Shown one piece after another: positions 1-12,838 of a stretch of 64,000 nt of DNA (the first letter of the stretch is position 1; every line of letters starts with the position of its first letter). The notes under the pieces were generated by a model. That model was not told where the DNA came from, did not search any database, and saw only the letters and a program-made list of their open reading frames with translations. Origin of the DNA: Macrotrachela quadricornifera (taxonomy: Eukaryota; Rotifera; Eurotatoria; Philodinida; Philodinidae). The DNA lies in the NCBI GenBank assembly GCA_022393335.1, contig JAJEKB010021035.1:533072-597071 (forward strand), in the 5' to 3' direction. The translations under genes and the position numbers were made by a program.

Positions 1-1102
1 TTACGTTTATATTCAATTAATCAAGAATATTTATGTTCATTAATTAAATAAAAACTATCCTACTAGATTTTAATACTTAGTTTTATATATTGAAGATATG
101 CATAATGACAAACCAAAGTTTTCATCAAAAAATTTTCAATTAACACCATAATCAATTTGTCACATTGATTTAAGTAATATGACCAAATTAATAATAGGCT
201 TTACAATTGTAGTTAATCGTTGTTTCAATTAGTAACAAATATAAATGATAAAGTCACTTTAAGAATAATTATAGAAATTGACCGAGACAAAAGAGATTTC
301 TTTGAATATGAATGATCAACATAACAAAGTTTAATGAAAAATTTATTTATAAAACTTCTTATTCATATTGAATTCAGTCTGATTTATTTAAAATATAAAT
401 GAGAATTCTCTTCGAATAACGTTTATTATTTTGGTTGACTCAATTTTGAAAAAGCTTATGCAATTATTAAATTAAAAATACAAATAAAAATAAATATCAT
501 TTTTATTTATTATTAATCGTTTCATACCAAAAATTTATTTATTGAGCTATGTTTACTTTTCTTTTAAAATACATATAAACGTTTTCTATAGTATCGTTCT
601 ATGATACAGAGATAGTAAGATCAAATACAACATTGATTTATCTATTTTACATATTTCTTGAAATCGGTTGTATACAAAAACAACTGATTCATTCAATATT
701 CATTTATCACTCAATTGATAAAACATTCTTATATTTTAAATGAAATCCCGAATGTTGTGTATGGAGTGCTGCGCACAATGTATGTTGCATATAGAAACTT
801 GTACACGAAATAAAACGTTTATATTTATGATCCACAAGATAATAAATATTCAATCAGATAAGAAATTCATATAAGTTTATTAGAAGCAAGTAATGTTTGT
901 CCGAAGACTCGTTCAGCTTTTTCTCATAGAGATATTGTTTTTAAACTATCAGTAAACAGTTTATTTTAATGGATTAATAGAATCTAATGTCAGATTTAAA
1001 CTTCCCATCCTTCATTACCTTTGATTAAGCTTTATAGAAAAATATCAATAACTATTAATTAATTAATTAAAACTAACATCAGGTCCGGATTTTTTGGTAT
1101 GT
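1..1102. other. AT-rich intergenic DNA
   Basis: No open frame with coding character and no inverted or tandem repeat was recognised on either strand. The stretch is strongly AT-rich and ends at the left edge of a TA-flanked element. Confidence 0.5.
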
Positions 1103-1280
1103 TATCCTTTACCCTAAATCTGGTACCCAGAATGCATCCCTAAATCGAATCCACATGTGTGGATAATAAAACAAAAATTAATCCAGATTAGGGATTTTGA
1201 TTTAGGGATTTTCTAATTTAGGGATTTTTTTCTCAATTAATGACGGACTTCACTCTTTCGTAACGAACTGGTGACCAGTT
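1103..1280 (+). repeat. left terminal inverted repeat
   Basis: It pairs with 2901-3078. It contains several spaced CCCTAAAT / ATTTAGGG motifs, a near-palindrome around CCACATGTGTGG, and ends in CTGGTGACCAG. Confidence 0.85.
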
Positions 1281-1844
1281 ATTTTTTTAAAATATCTGGA
1301 ACTCGTCACCAGTTCTTTAGCAAAAATTAAAATCATTAAATATTTACTATTATTAATCTTCGCTTATTAAATATGTTTTTCAACAGAATAACTGACTAAT
1401 GAAGATAGTTTTAATACAATTATGACTCTTACAACAGGTACTTATTGTAAGTTAAGTGACAATCAACAACTGCTCTTATATATGTATCATAAATTGTACT
1501 CGTAGAAATCTACTATCAAGCTTAGAAAGCCTTTCTACATTCAATATTCGTAAAAACAATATTAAATGCTATTTTCTGCATAACATATTTTTACATATCA
1601 AACCAATAAAATTCGAATTTTTTCGCAGCCTTTAATAACATCTTAGTATTATCATCAGCTCAATATATGTTACAAAGAAAAAGCGCAATAAAAAACTTAT
1701 CTGCCTATCAGGCGTCGCTTTAGTGAATTCCGGTCATCAAATTCAAAACATAATGCATAGAGCTAGAATCGTCACAGAATCATTTTATTTAATTGGTTTC
1801 ATTCAGTTCAAGGCATTATAAACTTGTGTGCTTGACTCACACAA

Positions 1845-2915
1845 AAATGAATCCAGTCACCAGATTCTTAGATAGCTGTTTTTCGCTTATTAATTGAATA
1901 TCACTATGATATAATTGGTCACCAGATGCTTAGAAACCTACTACAGTAGTTATCAGTTCGAAATTAATGTGATAAAACAGGTCACCAGATTCTGTGATAG
2001 CTATTTACAGGAGTTATTAGTTTGATATCAATGTGATAGACCTGGTCACCAGATTCTATTATAGCTATTTAGAAGAGTTATAAGTTTGACATTAACGTGA
2101 TAGAACTNNNNNNNNNNGTATCGGTGTGGTAGAACTGGTCACCAGATTGTATGATTACTATTTAGAACAGTTATTGGTTAGATATGAGTGTGGTAGAACT
2201 GGTCACCAGATTGAATAATAGCTATTTAGAAGAGTTATAAGTTTGACATTAACGTGATAGAACTGGTCACCAGATTCTATGATAACTATTTACAACGGTT
2301 ATTATTTGGATATAAGTGTGATAGAACTGGTCAGCAGATTGGATAGTAGATATTTTGAGAAGTGATCAGCCCGATATCCACGTGATAGAACTGGTCACCA
2401 GATTGTATGATAACTATTTACAACAGTTATTAGTTAGATATCAGTGTGGTAGAACTGGTCACCAAATTCTATGCTAACTATTTACAACAGTTATTATTTG
2501 GATATGAATGTGATTGAACTGGTCACCAGGTTGGATAATAGCTATTTAGAAGAGTTTTTAGTTTGATATGAGTGTGATAGAACTGGTCACCAGATTCTAT
2601 TATACCTATTTACAACAGTTATTAGTTTGGTATCGGTGTGGTAGAACTGGTCACCAGATTCTATGATTACTATTTACAACAATTATTAGTTTGATTTGAA
2701 TGTGATTGAACTGATCATCAGATTCTATGATAACTATTTACAACAGTTATTAGTTTGATACGAGTGTGGTAGAACCGGTCATCAGATTGGATCATAGCTA
2801 TTTAGAAGAGTTATGAGTTCAACATCAACGTGATAGAACTCGTCACCAGATTCTATGATAACTATTTACAGCAGTTAATACTTTGATATCGATGTGACAG
2901 AACTGGTCACCAGTT
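1845..2915. repeat. ~63-bp tandem array with CTGGTCACCAG palindrome in each unit
   Basis: About 17 units recur every 60-66 bp (for example near 1917, 1980, 2043, 2138, 2201, 2263, 2392, 2456, 2519, 2585, 2646 and 2901). Each has an odd palindrome CTGGT-C-ACCAG followed by a degenerate stretch resembling ATTCTATGATAACTATTTACAA. The palindrome is better conserved than the rest of the unit. An N gap at 2108-2117 leaves the true copy number unknown. Confidence 0.85.
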
Positions 2916-3078
2916 CGTTATGAAAGAGTGAAGTCCGTCATTAATTGAGAAAAAAATCCCTAAATTAGAAAATCCCTAAATCAAAATCCCTAATCTGGAT
3001 TAAGTTTTGTTTTATTATCCACACATGTGGATTTGATTTAGGGATGCATTCTGGGTACCAGATTTAGGGTAAAGGATA
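2901..3078 (-). repeat. right terminal inverted repeat
   Basis: Reverse complement of 1103-1280 with about three mismatches. The outermost bases read CCTAAATC-type sequence inward from TA at 3077-3078. Confidence 0.85.
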
Positions 3079-4566
3079 GACATTCTGAGCAATTAGTGAA
3101 ATTCGGATATACAACTAATGAATCAGACAATTTATGTTTGCTAGACTCTTCTCTACGAGAAAGGGAATACTGCTACAGAGGCATATGGTTATATTCATAA
3201 GCTCATTAGTTAGATTCAAAAATAGTTTGCTGATTATTTGTCGAAGTTACTGTCATATATTCTAAAACGCTCAGATGTATACAGACGAATAATTATGCTA
3301 TCTTCTGAATCATGAATCGTAATTATTAGACATGGCTTTGCATATACTTTGTTCTTATTAAGATGAGCTTGTTCAAAAAAAAAATGCATCACGCATGTAG
3401 AAATAATCATTCATATGCGAAATAACTCTTTACCAGTTGTACTAAAATATATGTACTCCTGTCGAATTCAACGTTACCACGAGACTTCGTTCGTTAATGA
3501 TCACAGATGGTTATTCTTTTTTCTAATACAATACCTTCATTAATTATATAGTTACTAGGAGATTAATATATATGTGTGTAAGATAGCAATAACTAAAAGT
3601 TTATTTTTCGTGCTCTGTTGATACTTTGAATTTTATATTTATTATTTTTTTGGACAATAAAGTGTATATCTCTATATTATCATTCTCTTTTGCACTATTA
3701 AATAAGAATTTTTTTATTTCGAACGCAAGCAATCTGTGCGCAACTTCCCGCGCACAAAATTCGTAGAGCCACTTTAAATAAAATTATTTTACATACAAGT
3801 GATGTACTGCAGACATCTATATAGTGACAATCTATCATATGAACACAAATGCTATTCATGTATGATTTAATAACCTGATTCTTATAAGGTCATTTTTCTT
3901 TTAGTTATTGTTTCACATATATTTCACGTATATGTGCATATATGAATGAGAAGAATGACATACATAATCAAAGAAGCCAACTGCTTTGTCAATGAATGAT
4001 GATTGTTTTACTATCCTATATAGACGGTGATATTCTTCATTGAAATAGTATTCATTTTATTGGGGTAAATAATTCTCTTAAAAAATAACTTTCAGTTAGA
4101 GGGAGATAGAATCTAAAATTTAGCTACCTTTAAATATAAAAGAAACATATTTCTTCGAGATAAATATATTACTGTTAAATTGGAACAGAAAAAGTAATAT
4201 ATTTATTTTAATCTAAAAATTAGATATTTTTTCATGAGGGATCTGAGTATTTTCTGATTTGTTAGCTTCTCTTTTTTAGCGTTGAATTAATATATGTTTT
4301 CTATATTAATTGAACCCAGAGAGATACTGCTCTTGTTAGACAAAGACAACGGAAAGGCCTTTTGTTTACGTACATTGTCTTGCCACTGTTGACCTTTATG
4401 CCTCTAACAACCAGGATCTCTCTGGCAGCATGCATGCGAATATAAATATGCATTATATCATTTTCATTCATTTATTTATTTTCAATTAAAATTATACAGC
4501 AATCAAAAAATAATAATCAATGGCTGAAAATAAATAAAGTTTATTTATCAGTTCATCCCATTAATT
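3079..4566. other. intergenic, no gene seen
   Basis: AT-rich DNA without a supportable open frame. Near 4500-4560 the minus strand has AATAAA-like sequence just past the stop of the NHL gene, which could serve as its polyadenylation region. Confidence 0.4.
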
Positions 4567-5480
4567 TCATGGTATTTCAATGCTAAATCGTTGTACTCGA
4601 TTGTTGTCACGATCAGCAACATAGAGATTACCTTGTCGATCAAATGACAGTCCCACAGGCCAATTCAGTTGATTTGCTTGTACTCCTTGACCATTTCCAC
4701 CAACAATAACACTTCCTTGTTGCGCTTCTTTAGGCCAACGTACAATTTGATGATTCCATTGATCAACTACATAAACAGTACCCAATTGGTCAATTACAAC
4801 TCCTCGAGGAGTATAAAATTGTGTCGAACTATTTCCTGGTCCTTGTTCACCAGCAACAATAATACCTTCTCTTGCACCTTCTATCCATTTCATCACGCGG
4901 TGATTATTTGTATCAGACACAAATACTGAAAGCTCCCGGTCGACGAATATGTAAACGGGGACATTGAGTTGATCAAGACGATTTTCTTTTCCGTTACCAC
5001 CTGCTACTACTATTCCTTGGGATTCACCCATTCGATATCTGCTTACTTCATGCTTGTCAGTATCAGAGGCATAGAGAAATCCAATGTCATCCATTGTCAA
5101 ACCCCAACAAGAGATATTCGGAATAATTATTTCTCCATTTGTTCCGTTTTGACGAAACCATCTAACTACTCTCTTATTCCCATAATCACAAATAATAAGA
5201 CTATCTCTTCCTTTATCCATGATCACATCTGTTGGTTCATTCAATTGATGCGCACCATCTCCTTGTCCATGTCCACCTGCCACTATTTGTCCATTTGCTT
5301 CATTCGATTTCCATGCTACAATACGGTGATTTGAATAATCAGCAACATAAATTGTTTGTTCATCATCCACATATAAACCGCGAGGGCTAGAGAGTGTTGG
5401 ATTTTGTCCTCCTACTGTTTGACCATTCTTGTTCCATGTGGCATTTGTAGGAATATCTATCAAACTGGCACGAAGTGGTA
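4567..5480 (-). CDS. NHL-repeat beta-propeller protein (main exon; first exon not found)
   Basis: This exon encodes about 304 residues made of six NHL-type repeats. Each repeat has the pattern P-x-G-[LIV]-x-[VF]-D followed by [LV]-Y-V-[AS]-D-x-x-N-[HN]-R-[IV], for example VADYSNHRIVAW and VADRDNNRVQRF. Between them recur GG-x-G-x-G-x-x-x-x-Q-L-N-x-P linkers, as expected of a six-bladed propeller. There is no ATG at the left end of the open frame. Instead a polypyrimidine tract and AG lie immediately upstream (5481-5490), and the exon starts with two bases of a split codon. The next gene has the same phase-1 arrangement behind a signal-peptide exon, so this one probably lacks only a short signal exon between 5.5 and 7 kb, which I could not identify. 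Such proteins are probably secreted; their ligand is unknown. The stop is TGA at 4567-4569. Confidence 0.85.
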
Positions 5481-6998
5481 CTAAAAGAAAGAGAAAACAT
5501 TTTCATTATCAAAATGAGCCTTTCAGTTTCTTTGAATTGTCAGAAAAGACAAACTTCTATAATATTGTTTTTCACTCTATTTGATATGATAGAGAAAGTT
5601 CTCAGTTGCTGTAAAGAAAATACTATTATAATGTTTTACTGATGTCTATATCAATGATTTCTCAAATATAAAGTGTAAATTGGAGAGAAACTTTTTCTAG
5701 ATAGACGTAGTCTAAAATCCTCGAAAGACATATACACATAGATCATTGTTATTCTATTTTTGTATTATTGTCATCTGAATTTTTTTTGCTAAAAAATGCT
5801 TGAAACTTCTGAAAGTTTGTAAGTTCGACACTAAAAGATTTTCATGATATTTACTATTTAGTACCAATAAATTCAGTTTTTGATACACTTTAATCTGGTG
5901 TAAAACACTTTATCATATCATTTACATATAAGGCTGAAGAAGGAAGAGGCAAAGGTTATGTGCTACCCTGTACAGTTTTCAAAGTGAAAATCCGAACTGA
6001 TACATCTGAATGAATTTTAAATTCTAGAGTATCTCTAGAATTAAGTTATAATAAAGTCGAATTTTCAGTTTCCTCTTTGTTTATTTTTTAATAAAAACTT
6101 TATTGAAAAATTCTAGAATTCACAGTCAAAACATGTTATTAGTTAAAGTGCAAAAGCGGATGATTTCATTTCAATAAAGGAGAAATTCAAAAATCCAATT
6201 CTATTACGACCTTGCCTAAATTATCTTCTTCATAATAAAAACTGATCATTTCTATATTGAACCGTTATTAAGAAAGGCTTACCTAAGTCAAAGTTAGTTA
6301 AAAAAAACTTTATGTAGAGAAAGCTGCAAAGGATATTTTCAAAAGAAACCTAGTAGTTTTTGTGCATATTAATTTAGGAAAACCTTCAAAGTCAGTATTA
6401 AATCGATAAACTATAGTTTTAAAGAGAGCTTAAATACTTTGATTGCAAGAGAGCAAAAGCATCCTTATGCTATATATATATGGACATTTTTTGTTTCTAT
6501 TTGAATAACTTTCTCGAAATTATTGATCGTGTTTAATTAGGTTTTACAACTTCTTGTCGACTTCATGTATCCTATCAAATACAACTTTTTTTTTCTGAAG
6601 ATGTAAAAGATTTTTACATAAGTTATACTTTGTAATCTCATGTTCTTTTATTCATTAAACAAATATCTCTTTTCTTATGATGAATAGTTCGATAATGGCT
6701 ACCGTATTTCTATATTTTAAATCTATATTTAATCATTTTTGATTTGATGGATGTATAAAAAAAACTGATTTGAGTGAGTATCCCAATTTGTCTACGTTAG
6801 ATGTATTTCAATGTGATTGGTAGATCGAATAGAAATGATTGAAACTCATGCCAGAAGGTCAACCTAGTTTTTGATATTCTATGATAATTCTTATACCTAC
6901 TCTTGTCATCATATACCTTATCGATATGATAGGCATTCTGCTTATAATAGTATTAGTATTAAATCATTGACTGTATTCTCATTTTTATATGTTTTCAT
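5481..6998. other. intergenic or intron, no exon assigned
   Basis: I searched the minus strand for a short ATG exon ending in a phase-1 GT donor to complete the NHL gene. Candidates near 6290 and 5730 fail because of early stops or lack of hydrophobic character. Otherwise this is AT-rich non-coding DNA. Confidence 0.4.
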
Positions 6999-8361
6999 TT
7001 AGAAACAGCACAAACGAAATATTTGTGTTTTTGAGAAATAATAGTGTAATGTCTCTGAAACTCGATTAGACAAACTATTAACTTTGAAAGAAAAGGTCTT
7101 ATCATCAAAAACAATATCTAATCTGAAATGAATAAACATACTACATGCGTTCAAAGCCAAGATAAATTTTTGAATTCGATGGTTGTTGAAATCAGTCACA
7201 AATATATTACCATTAGAATCGAAAGCCATCGTTTGTGGATTGTATAATTGACTTGCTGTTGATCCACTCTCACCTGAACATCCAACCAAACATTTAAATC
7301 CATTTGGTATTGATCGGATGATACGATGATTATCGCTATCAACAATAAATAAATAATCATCATCATCAAGTACAATTCCTGTAGGTCTTCTGAGTATAAA
7401 ACCCATTGTCAAGGGAAATCCAGCCATTGTAATACCATCTTGTTGCCCTGGTGGAAAATGTTGAATTCGATTATTATCAGTATCGGCAACGTATAAATTG
7501 AAGTTGACATCGACAAAAATTCCATGAGGATGATCTAGCGTATTAGGAACAGATCCTGGACAACCTGTTCCAGCTATAACGATCGATATCATTGGATCAT
7601 TGTTAAGTTCAACTTTGACAATACGATGACGATTGGTCAAAGAGCAATAGATAATATTGTTGACAATAAAGAGACCTGTGCATATTCCATCGACATGTGT
7701 TACAAATTCATTGTTTATTGAATTCAATGTCCATTTATGAATTCGATCATTGAAAAGAGTATTAGTGATATATATATCACCATTGTTTGTAACAAAAAGA
7801 CTTCGTGGATAAGTTAAATTTCCGGACAGAGTTTTGATTGGAGTCATTGATCCATTGTGCCAGATAAGAATGCGTCCATTCTCTCTGTCAGCTACATGGA
7901 TCGTGTTTTGAGTATTTATAAATATCCCAACTGGTTGTTTTCCAACTATACTCTCATTAGCAAATGTTATTGCCTTCAAATTCCATGATGCACATACACT
8001 CAATTTGGGTCGATTGTATGATACACCTATTTAGCACAAAAAAAAAACAATTTTCTCATCTAGATCGAACACATTGCTTAGAGCCTTTCTTGAAGTCAAA
8101 CAACTAATGTTATTTAATACAATATTGTTGATTGCTATTATAAAAGACGAATCTTTCGCAGTTTTCGACTAATATCGAAAATACAGCTGATTTTTTAAGT
8201 TATTCTTAGTGTGATATCAGAACATTTCCTAAATCATGAAAAGACGGAGACTACTTCCATTGCTAGAAGTTCCTCTTTTTAATTGAAATATAGAAATAAA
8301 TTTTACCTGAAGAATAATTAATGACTAAAAACATAATGATAAACGGAGCCAAAAATTTCAT
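6999..8361 (-). CDS. secreted NHL-repeat beta-propeller protein, two exons
   Basis: Exon 1 is 8361-8307. It encodes a typical signal peptide (MKFLAPFIIMFLVINYSS) and ends in a phase-1 GTAAAA donor. Exon 2 is 8026-6999, with a T-rich acceptor ending ATAG. The splice joins G to GT as a glycine codon and gives 360 residues in one frame. Five or six NHL repeats follow, with signatures such as VADRENGRILIW, VADTDNNRIQHF, VDSDNHRIIR and VTDFNNHRIQKF. About 45 residues after the last blade are not NHL-like. The gene is a diverged same-strand paralogue of the one at 4567-5480, probably from tandem duplication. An extracellular propeller is likely; no catalytic residues were recognised. Confidence 0.88.
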
Positions 8362-10797
8362 TCTGAAGCAGTTAAAACTCTTTTAACATTTAGCTTAATA
8401 ACAATACTCTGAACAACGATTTTTATTTTTCTTGTTTTTCTTTTGTTGAACGTTCAAATGAATGAGTCAATGGGATAAATCATGCCATTTAAAAATACAC
8501 AGAACATTGTCAGGAACGAGTTCCGAAGTAATCTGATCCTCAACATAAATTTCTCACGTTCCACCAATTATTGATATTTCATGATCAACATTAATACATA
8601 GAAATAAGTCAGGAATTCTCTTATAAGAATTAAAACTTCTAATTAAAAGAAGTTAGCAGTCCCTCCCATTTTTCTCTAAAATGGCTTGCCCCTCTGATTA
8701 GATAGTACAAAAAACCATTTTCTGTCTGAAGAGACCTTCATAATTTAAGCCAGTTGTAAGACTTAGCTTATTTGATGCAGTTTGCTGAAATCTATTGAAT
8801 AATATACATTTTATTTACGTCGAAATAAAATTTTAGTCATCAGATTTCCTGATAAACCAGAAAACGAGTTCGTCTATGGTTTGAACGACTTAATGTTATT
8901 TACCTTGTTCAATATATTTCGATGAGCTCTATTGAATAGTGCAAACACATGGGTAGAAAATTCTAAGGAACTCGCAAAAAAATCGAATCTTGACCGTCTT
9001 ATTGATGATCATTTTACTAATCATTGTATAAAGCATTCACCAATAGTATATTAAATCACCAAGAATTTAGATCATTATCGAACGATCGAGAACACAGTGG
9101 AGAGTCAGATGGATAGATGCGATAATATTCTTTTCCAGAATCTAACTGATTATGTGATTTCATTCATATGACATCCATTATATCCTAAAATAGTGGCTGT
9201 TTAAGTTTTGTAAGGTACTAGAAAAGAGCCTGATAATGCGTAGGTTCAGATATTGTCATGAATAAAAAAGATCAAGCTGTTCGACAATATAATACAATAT
9301 TTTACAAGTAAACAATATCGCAAAAATCTTGCTCATCAATACACTCTATGGTAAAAAATAAATTATAATAATCCAATTTAAAATAAAATAGAATACAAGA
9401 AGTCTCTATACCGAAAACCTACCATTCCGTCAGCGATGTAGAATCTACTCGCATCTGGAGAAATTTTTTGAAAAATAGCTTTTTCTTCTTGGAAAAATTT
9501 TAGTTTTCCAAACGCAAGTTGCCTTATTTATTTATGCATCGACAAGATTTTGGACGTTCTTTTTCTTTTATTTTAACTAAACTTATGTAAGTTATCTGTA
9601 TCTTTCTTGCAGTATCAATATCATCTATTTTTAGTTATGTTGATTATGTATTTTACTACTTTCTTTCACTCTTTCTCTTTGTGCATATTTGTGATGCAAA
9701 ACGCTCCTAGCTGTTTTCTCTTTTCTTTTTGTTTTTGATAGTTATTATTGTGTGTGTATGTGCGCACACGATTGCTGGAATGATTAATATATAGTTATAG
9801 AGAAAATGATGAACAAGATTATTCTTATTCATTTTCAAACCTATTCTCGTTTCTCATTTTCGTTTTATTTATCTGTTCATTTACAATCTTTAATATATCT
9901 GAATAATAGAAATGTACTCAAACAGACAAGGGACATCATGTTTTTATGGTCAACTAGTCGGACAAAAAGATAAAGTAGATGAATATGGAAAAGAAAAACA
10001 TCCTTCTGATAGGAAGATTACCTAAATCAAACGATATTCAATAGCAGCATTTTTGGTTTCTAACGTGTACTTGCAATAGGAGTCTGAGATCTTTTGAAAA
10101 ATCAGCAAAATTTCTAAAATCTAAAGATATTTCTGATTATCTTCTAATAAGCTCAATTCTTTTAAATTTACTGTTTTCTTCTGATGTTTTTTAAAGATTG
10201 TGTTTTTGTTAAAGCTATACACGATTATAACTCACTATAAATTCATATTATGTTCTCTTTTTCTATAACTTAATCACTGATGGGCATTTTAATGTGCTGT
10301 TGAGTCTTTATCAAATAGAAGCAGCAAGTTCAGGGTGCAACTATAAAGACGCATAGGCTGCACTCTCTCTTCTGAAAATTTTGTTTCTTTTAGACAACAA
10401 AACGGAGAAAGTTCTTTTTTTAGAAGCGTTCAGCTATTAAATTCCTACAAACAAGACGATTTAAGTCTTTCTGGGTTCAAAGTTCCGAGCTCTTACAGGC
10501 TCTATTCTCTGTTTTGAAAACTTTACTATGCTCTTGATCATGCTGAATCAATAGAAAGTTTGTATAAACATCTTTTAACTCAAAAATATTTATCAAAGCA
10601 AATTTGAACAAATGAGAAATATTTAAACAAAAATTCTAAGTTAATGCTATCAAATCTTTATTTTTTTCTTTCATAGAAACTTTTAATAGGTGTACTATAG
10701 GCATGTCTTGTTTCTGTGCCTTTACTGTAAATGAATTTTGAGTTTGCTGAAAAAGAATTCGATATTAAATATTTTTTATTCTTTTGTATAAACTAAA
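8362..10797. other. intergenic, no gene seen
   Basis: About 2.4 kb of AT-rich DNA. Every open frame is short and without recognisable composition or motifs. No convincing inverted or tandem repeat was found. Confidence 0.4.
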
Positions 10798-11090
10798 CAA
10801 GTAACGCTCGTCCCTGCGACTCGCTTAATCCTCGACTGAATACAATACACTCAATATTTATCACCTAATTAAATTCTACATTTAGAAGTATCGTTACACA
10901 AACACATGCATACAAAAAGCCTATATATTATTGAAAGGGTTGATCTTTTTACACGAAAGTTGTCTGCAATAATAATGCATATATTCGTTCAGCAAGAGTT
11001 CTCAATATCGAATGCGATGAGAAGTGATAGAGAATGCGTTGACTATATTCAGTCGAGGGTTAAGCGAGTCGCAGCGACGCGCGTTACCTG
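10793..11090. mobile_element. ~290-bp inverted-repeat MITE (GTAACGCTCG ends)
   Basis: The ends are imperfect inverted repeats of about 45 bp: GTAACGCTCGTCCCTGCGAC... on the left (10801) and its complement ending at 11087. Both contain CTCGCTTAA(T/C)CCTCGACTGAAT. The same termini bound the 2.1-kb element at 48961-51088. The short open frame inside (10906-11097) runs into the terminal repeat and is not a gene. No target duplication was visible. Confidence 0.7.
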
Positions 11091-11430
11091 CTTTTAAGTG
11101 TTTTCTTTTCAAAAACTATTCACGTCAATTGATTCCTCACCCTTGAAAGCGCTTTGGTCAATTGTATAAACAAAATCATTATTTTAGAAAAAAAAAACAT
11201 TTTTTTGAGGTAAAACAAATTCTTTTGCCAGATAATAAAAAACTAATTATACCATTCGATTCTACAGCCTTAAAAGCTTGTTGATCGAACTTTATAAAAA
11301 AATTAATTTTTTCGTAAAAAACTCATCTTTTCTGAAAAAACATTAATCTCAAAAAAAACTTGAAAAAGCTAATGCCAGTTTCGGATTCATCGACCTCGAA
11401 AATTTTCAATAAAACAAATAAGATTCAGAT

Positions 11431-11510
11431 CGAGCCTTTGACCAGCGACAGGCAACAGACACAAAAACTCATTTTTCTTTTCTTCGTATGATCGTCCCCT
11501 CAATCGAGGA
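11431..11510 (+). repeat. dispersed TTCAGTCGAGGG-type module, copy 1 (diverged)
   Basis: The order is TTTGACCAGCGACA, then an ACA-rich stretch, T-rich CATTTTTCTTTT, and CGTATGATCGTCCCCTCAATCGAGGA-like sequence. The same order recurs at 11.67, 49.70, 50.50, 52.01, 52.30 and 52.77 kb. Confidence 0.55.
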
Positions 11511-11666
11511 AATAAATCCTTCTAACAAAGTTAATACTACTATATACTTCCATTGATCAATTCATGTACCATCATAATAAGCAATGCTGTTGATCAACGG
11601 TCATACTTCAGTGCCAACAAGAAGCGCATGTGGAAGACAAGTGGCCATTAGCCTTTTAGACGATGT

Positions 11667-11751
11667 TTTTTTGACCTCAATGTTCTTTTAACCCTGACAC
11701 GAACATACAAACTATTTTTTTTCATATGACCCTCCTTTCAGTCGAGGGAAC
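11667..11751 (+). repeat. dispersed TTCAGTCGAGGG-type module, copy 2
   Basis: It reads TTTTTTGACC..., CCCTGACACGAACATACAAA, a run of T, then CATATGACCCTCC and TTTCAGTCGAGGGAAC. It is almost identical to the copy at 49697-49776, 38 kb away. Confidence 0.65.
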
Positions 11752-12838
11752 TACATATTGTTTATATTGTCTTTCATTAATGTGAAATAATTTTGGAAAT
11801 AAAGTTTTTAGTCAATAAACACAAATCGAGCAGAATATTGTGCCATCACGTTAACAGAATAGCCACTAGTTAGCAAAGAAAAATTCTCAATATCATAAAT
11901 TTTTGATTTGGTGATCATGATTTGCAATGTGTTAATTAGCCGTAGCTGTTTCTGATATGCATCTTAAACAAGCATAACTTGTTTTTTAATTGAATTTTTA
12001 TAATGGGGAAATGTTTTTGCAAAAATTTTGCCATTCGGGGAAATTTTTTTATTTTAGCGGCAGATTCTGCATCTCTGTATCAGAGAAACACTAGTAGTTT
12101 TTCTAGAAGTTAGGAATTCTCATTTGTTAGTTCTTGGACACTGCTGTAATTTATGGTTTAATGTGTTTTTATCATCTCTTTCCAATGGTGAAAAATCAAA
12201 TTACTTAGTTTGTTTTCTTATGTGTACACATATATCTCTAACAAATTCACAATGATAAAAAGTCGTTTCTGTATAATACGGTTTATGATCTAAGTATATT
12301 AGAGAATATTTTGACAGAAAATACCGTTCAATAATTATTAGGGTGATCACTCTTTACATACAAAATACCGTACATTGATTTTTGTGAATCATTTAATTAA
12401 ATCTTATTAATCGAAAATGTATTGAGAAAAAAACATATTCCTTGAATTTCAAAATATATGCACGTATTAATAAGTTTTTGACCATGGATAATTAACTACG
12501 TTTAAAACCAATTAGGTGGTAATGAATTTTGATTTAATTAAAGATTACCGAACTGCTACTCTGCTAGCTACGAGAGTGTAACGAAAAAATTTTTGATTTT
12601 ATCATGCGTATATGTTGAATATTCTTAATGAGTAAACCATTCTATTTTAAGGTCGTTATGCATGATTTCCTATCAAAGAGATATATATATTGAATACTCT
12701 CTTAGTTTATCATTTTAATTCAGTTTAATAGATAAATAGCAGTAAAAAAGGTCATTGTTAAGACACAAACTATCATAGAATATAACAACTAAAAGTAAGT
12801 TTCTTTTTATTCTACCTTGTCACTCTGATCCAATAGAA
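11752..12838. other. upstream intergenic region
   Basis: AT-rich, no coding frame. A good GTAAGT donor at 12795 and an AG at 12835-12836 just before the next start codon could mark a 42-bp intron in its 5' leader. Confidence 0.4.

Larger units (their letters stand above)
1103..3078. mobile_element. TA-flanked non-autonomous DNA transposon with long inverted ends
   Basis: The element is about 2.0 kb. Its 178-bp terminal inverted repeats (1103-1280 and 2901-3078) differ at only about three positions. Each outer edge carries TA, consistent with TA target-site use as in Tc1/mariner-like elements. No transposase frame lies inside. The interior is mostly a ~63-bp tandem array whose unit contains the same CTGGTCACCAG palindrome that forms the inner edge of both arms. 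Ten Ns at 2108-2117 interrupt the array. The near-identity of the arms suggests recent insertion or recent conversion. The superfamily is inferred from the TA only. Confidence 0.8.

Noticed and set aside
1845..2915. CRISPR-like appearance of evenly spaced repeats
   Set aside because: The spacers are themselves similar, the array lies in a transposon, and the genes have spliceosomal introns.
10906..11097. 63-aa plus-strand frame
   Set aside because: It runs through the right inverted repeat of a MITE.
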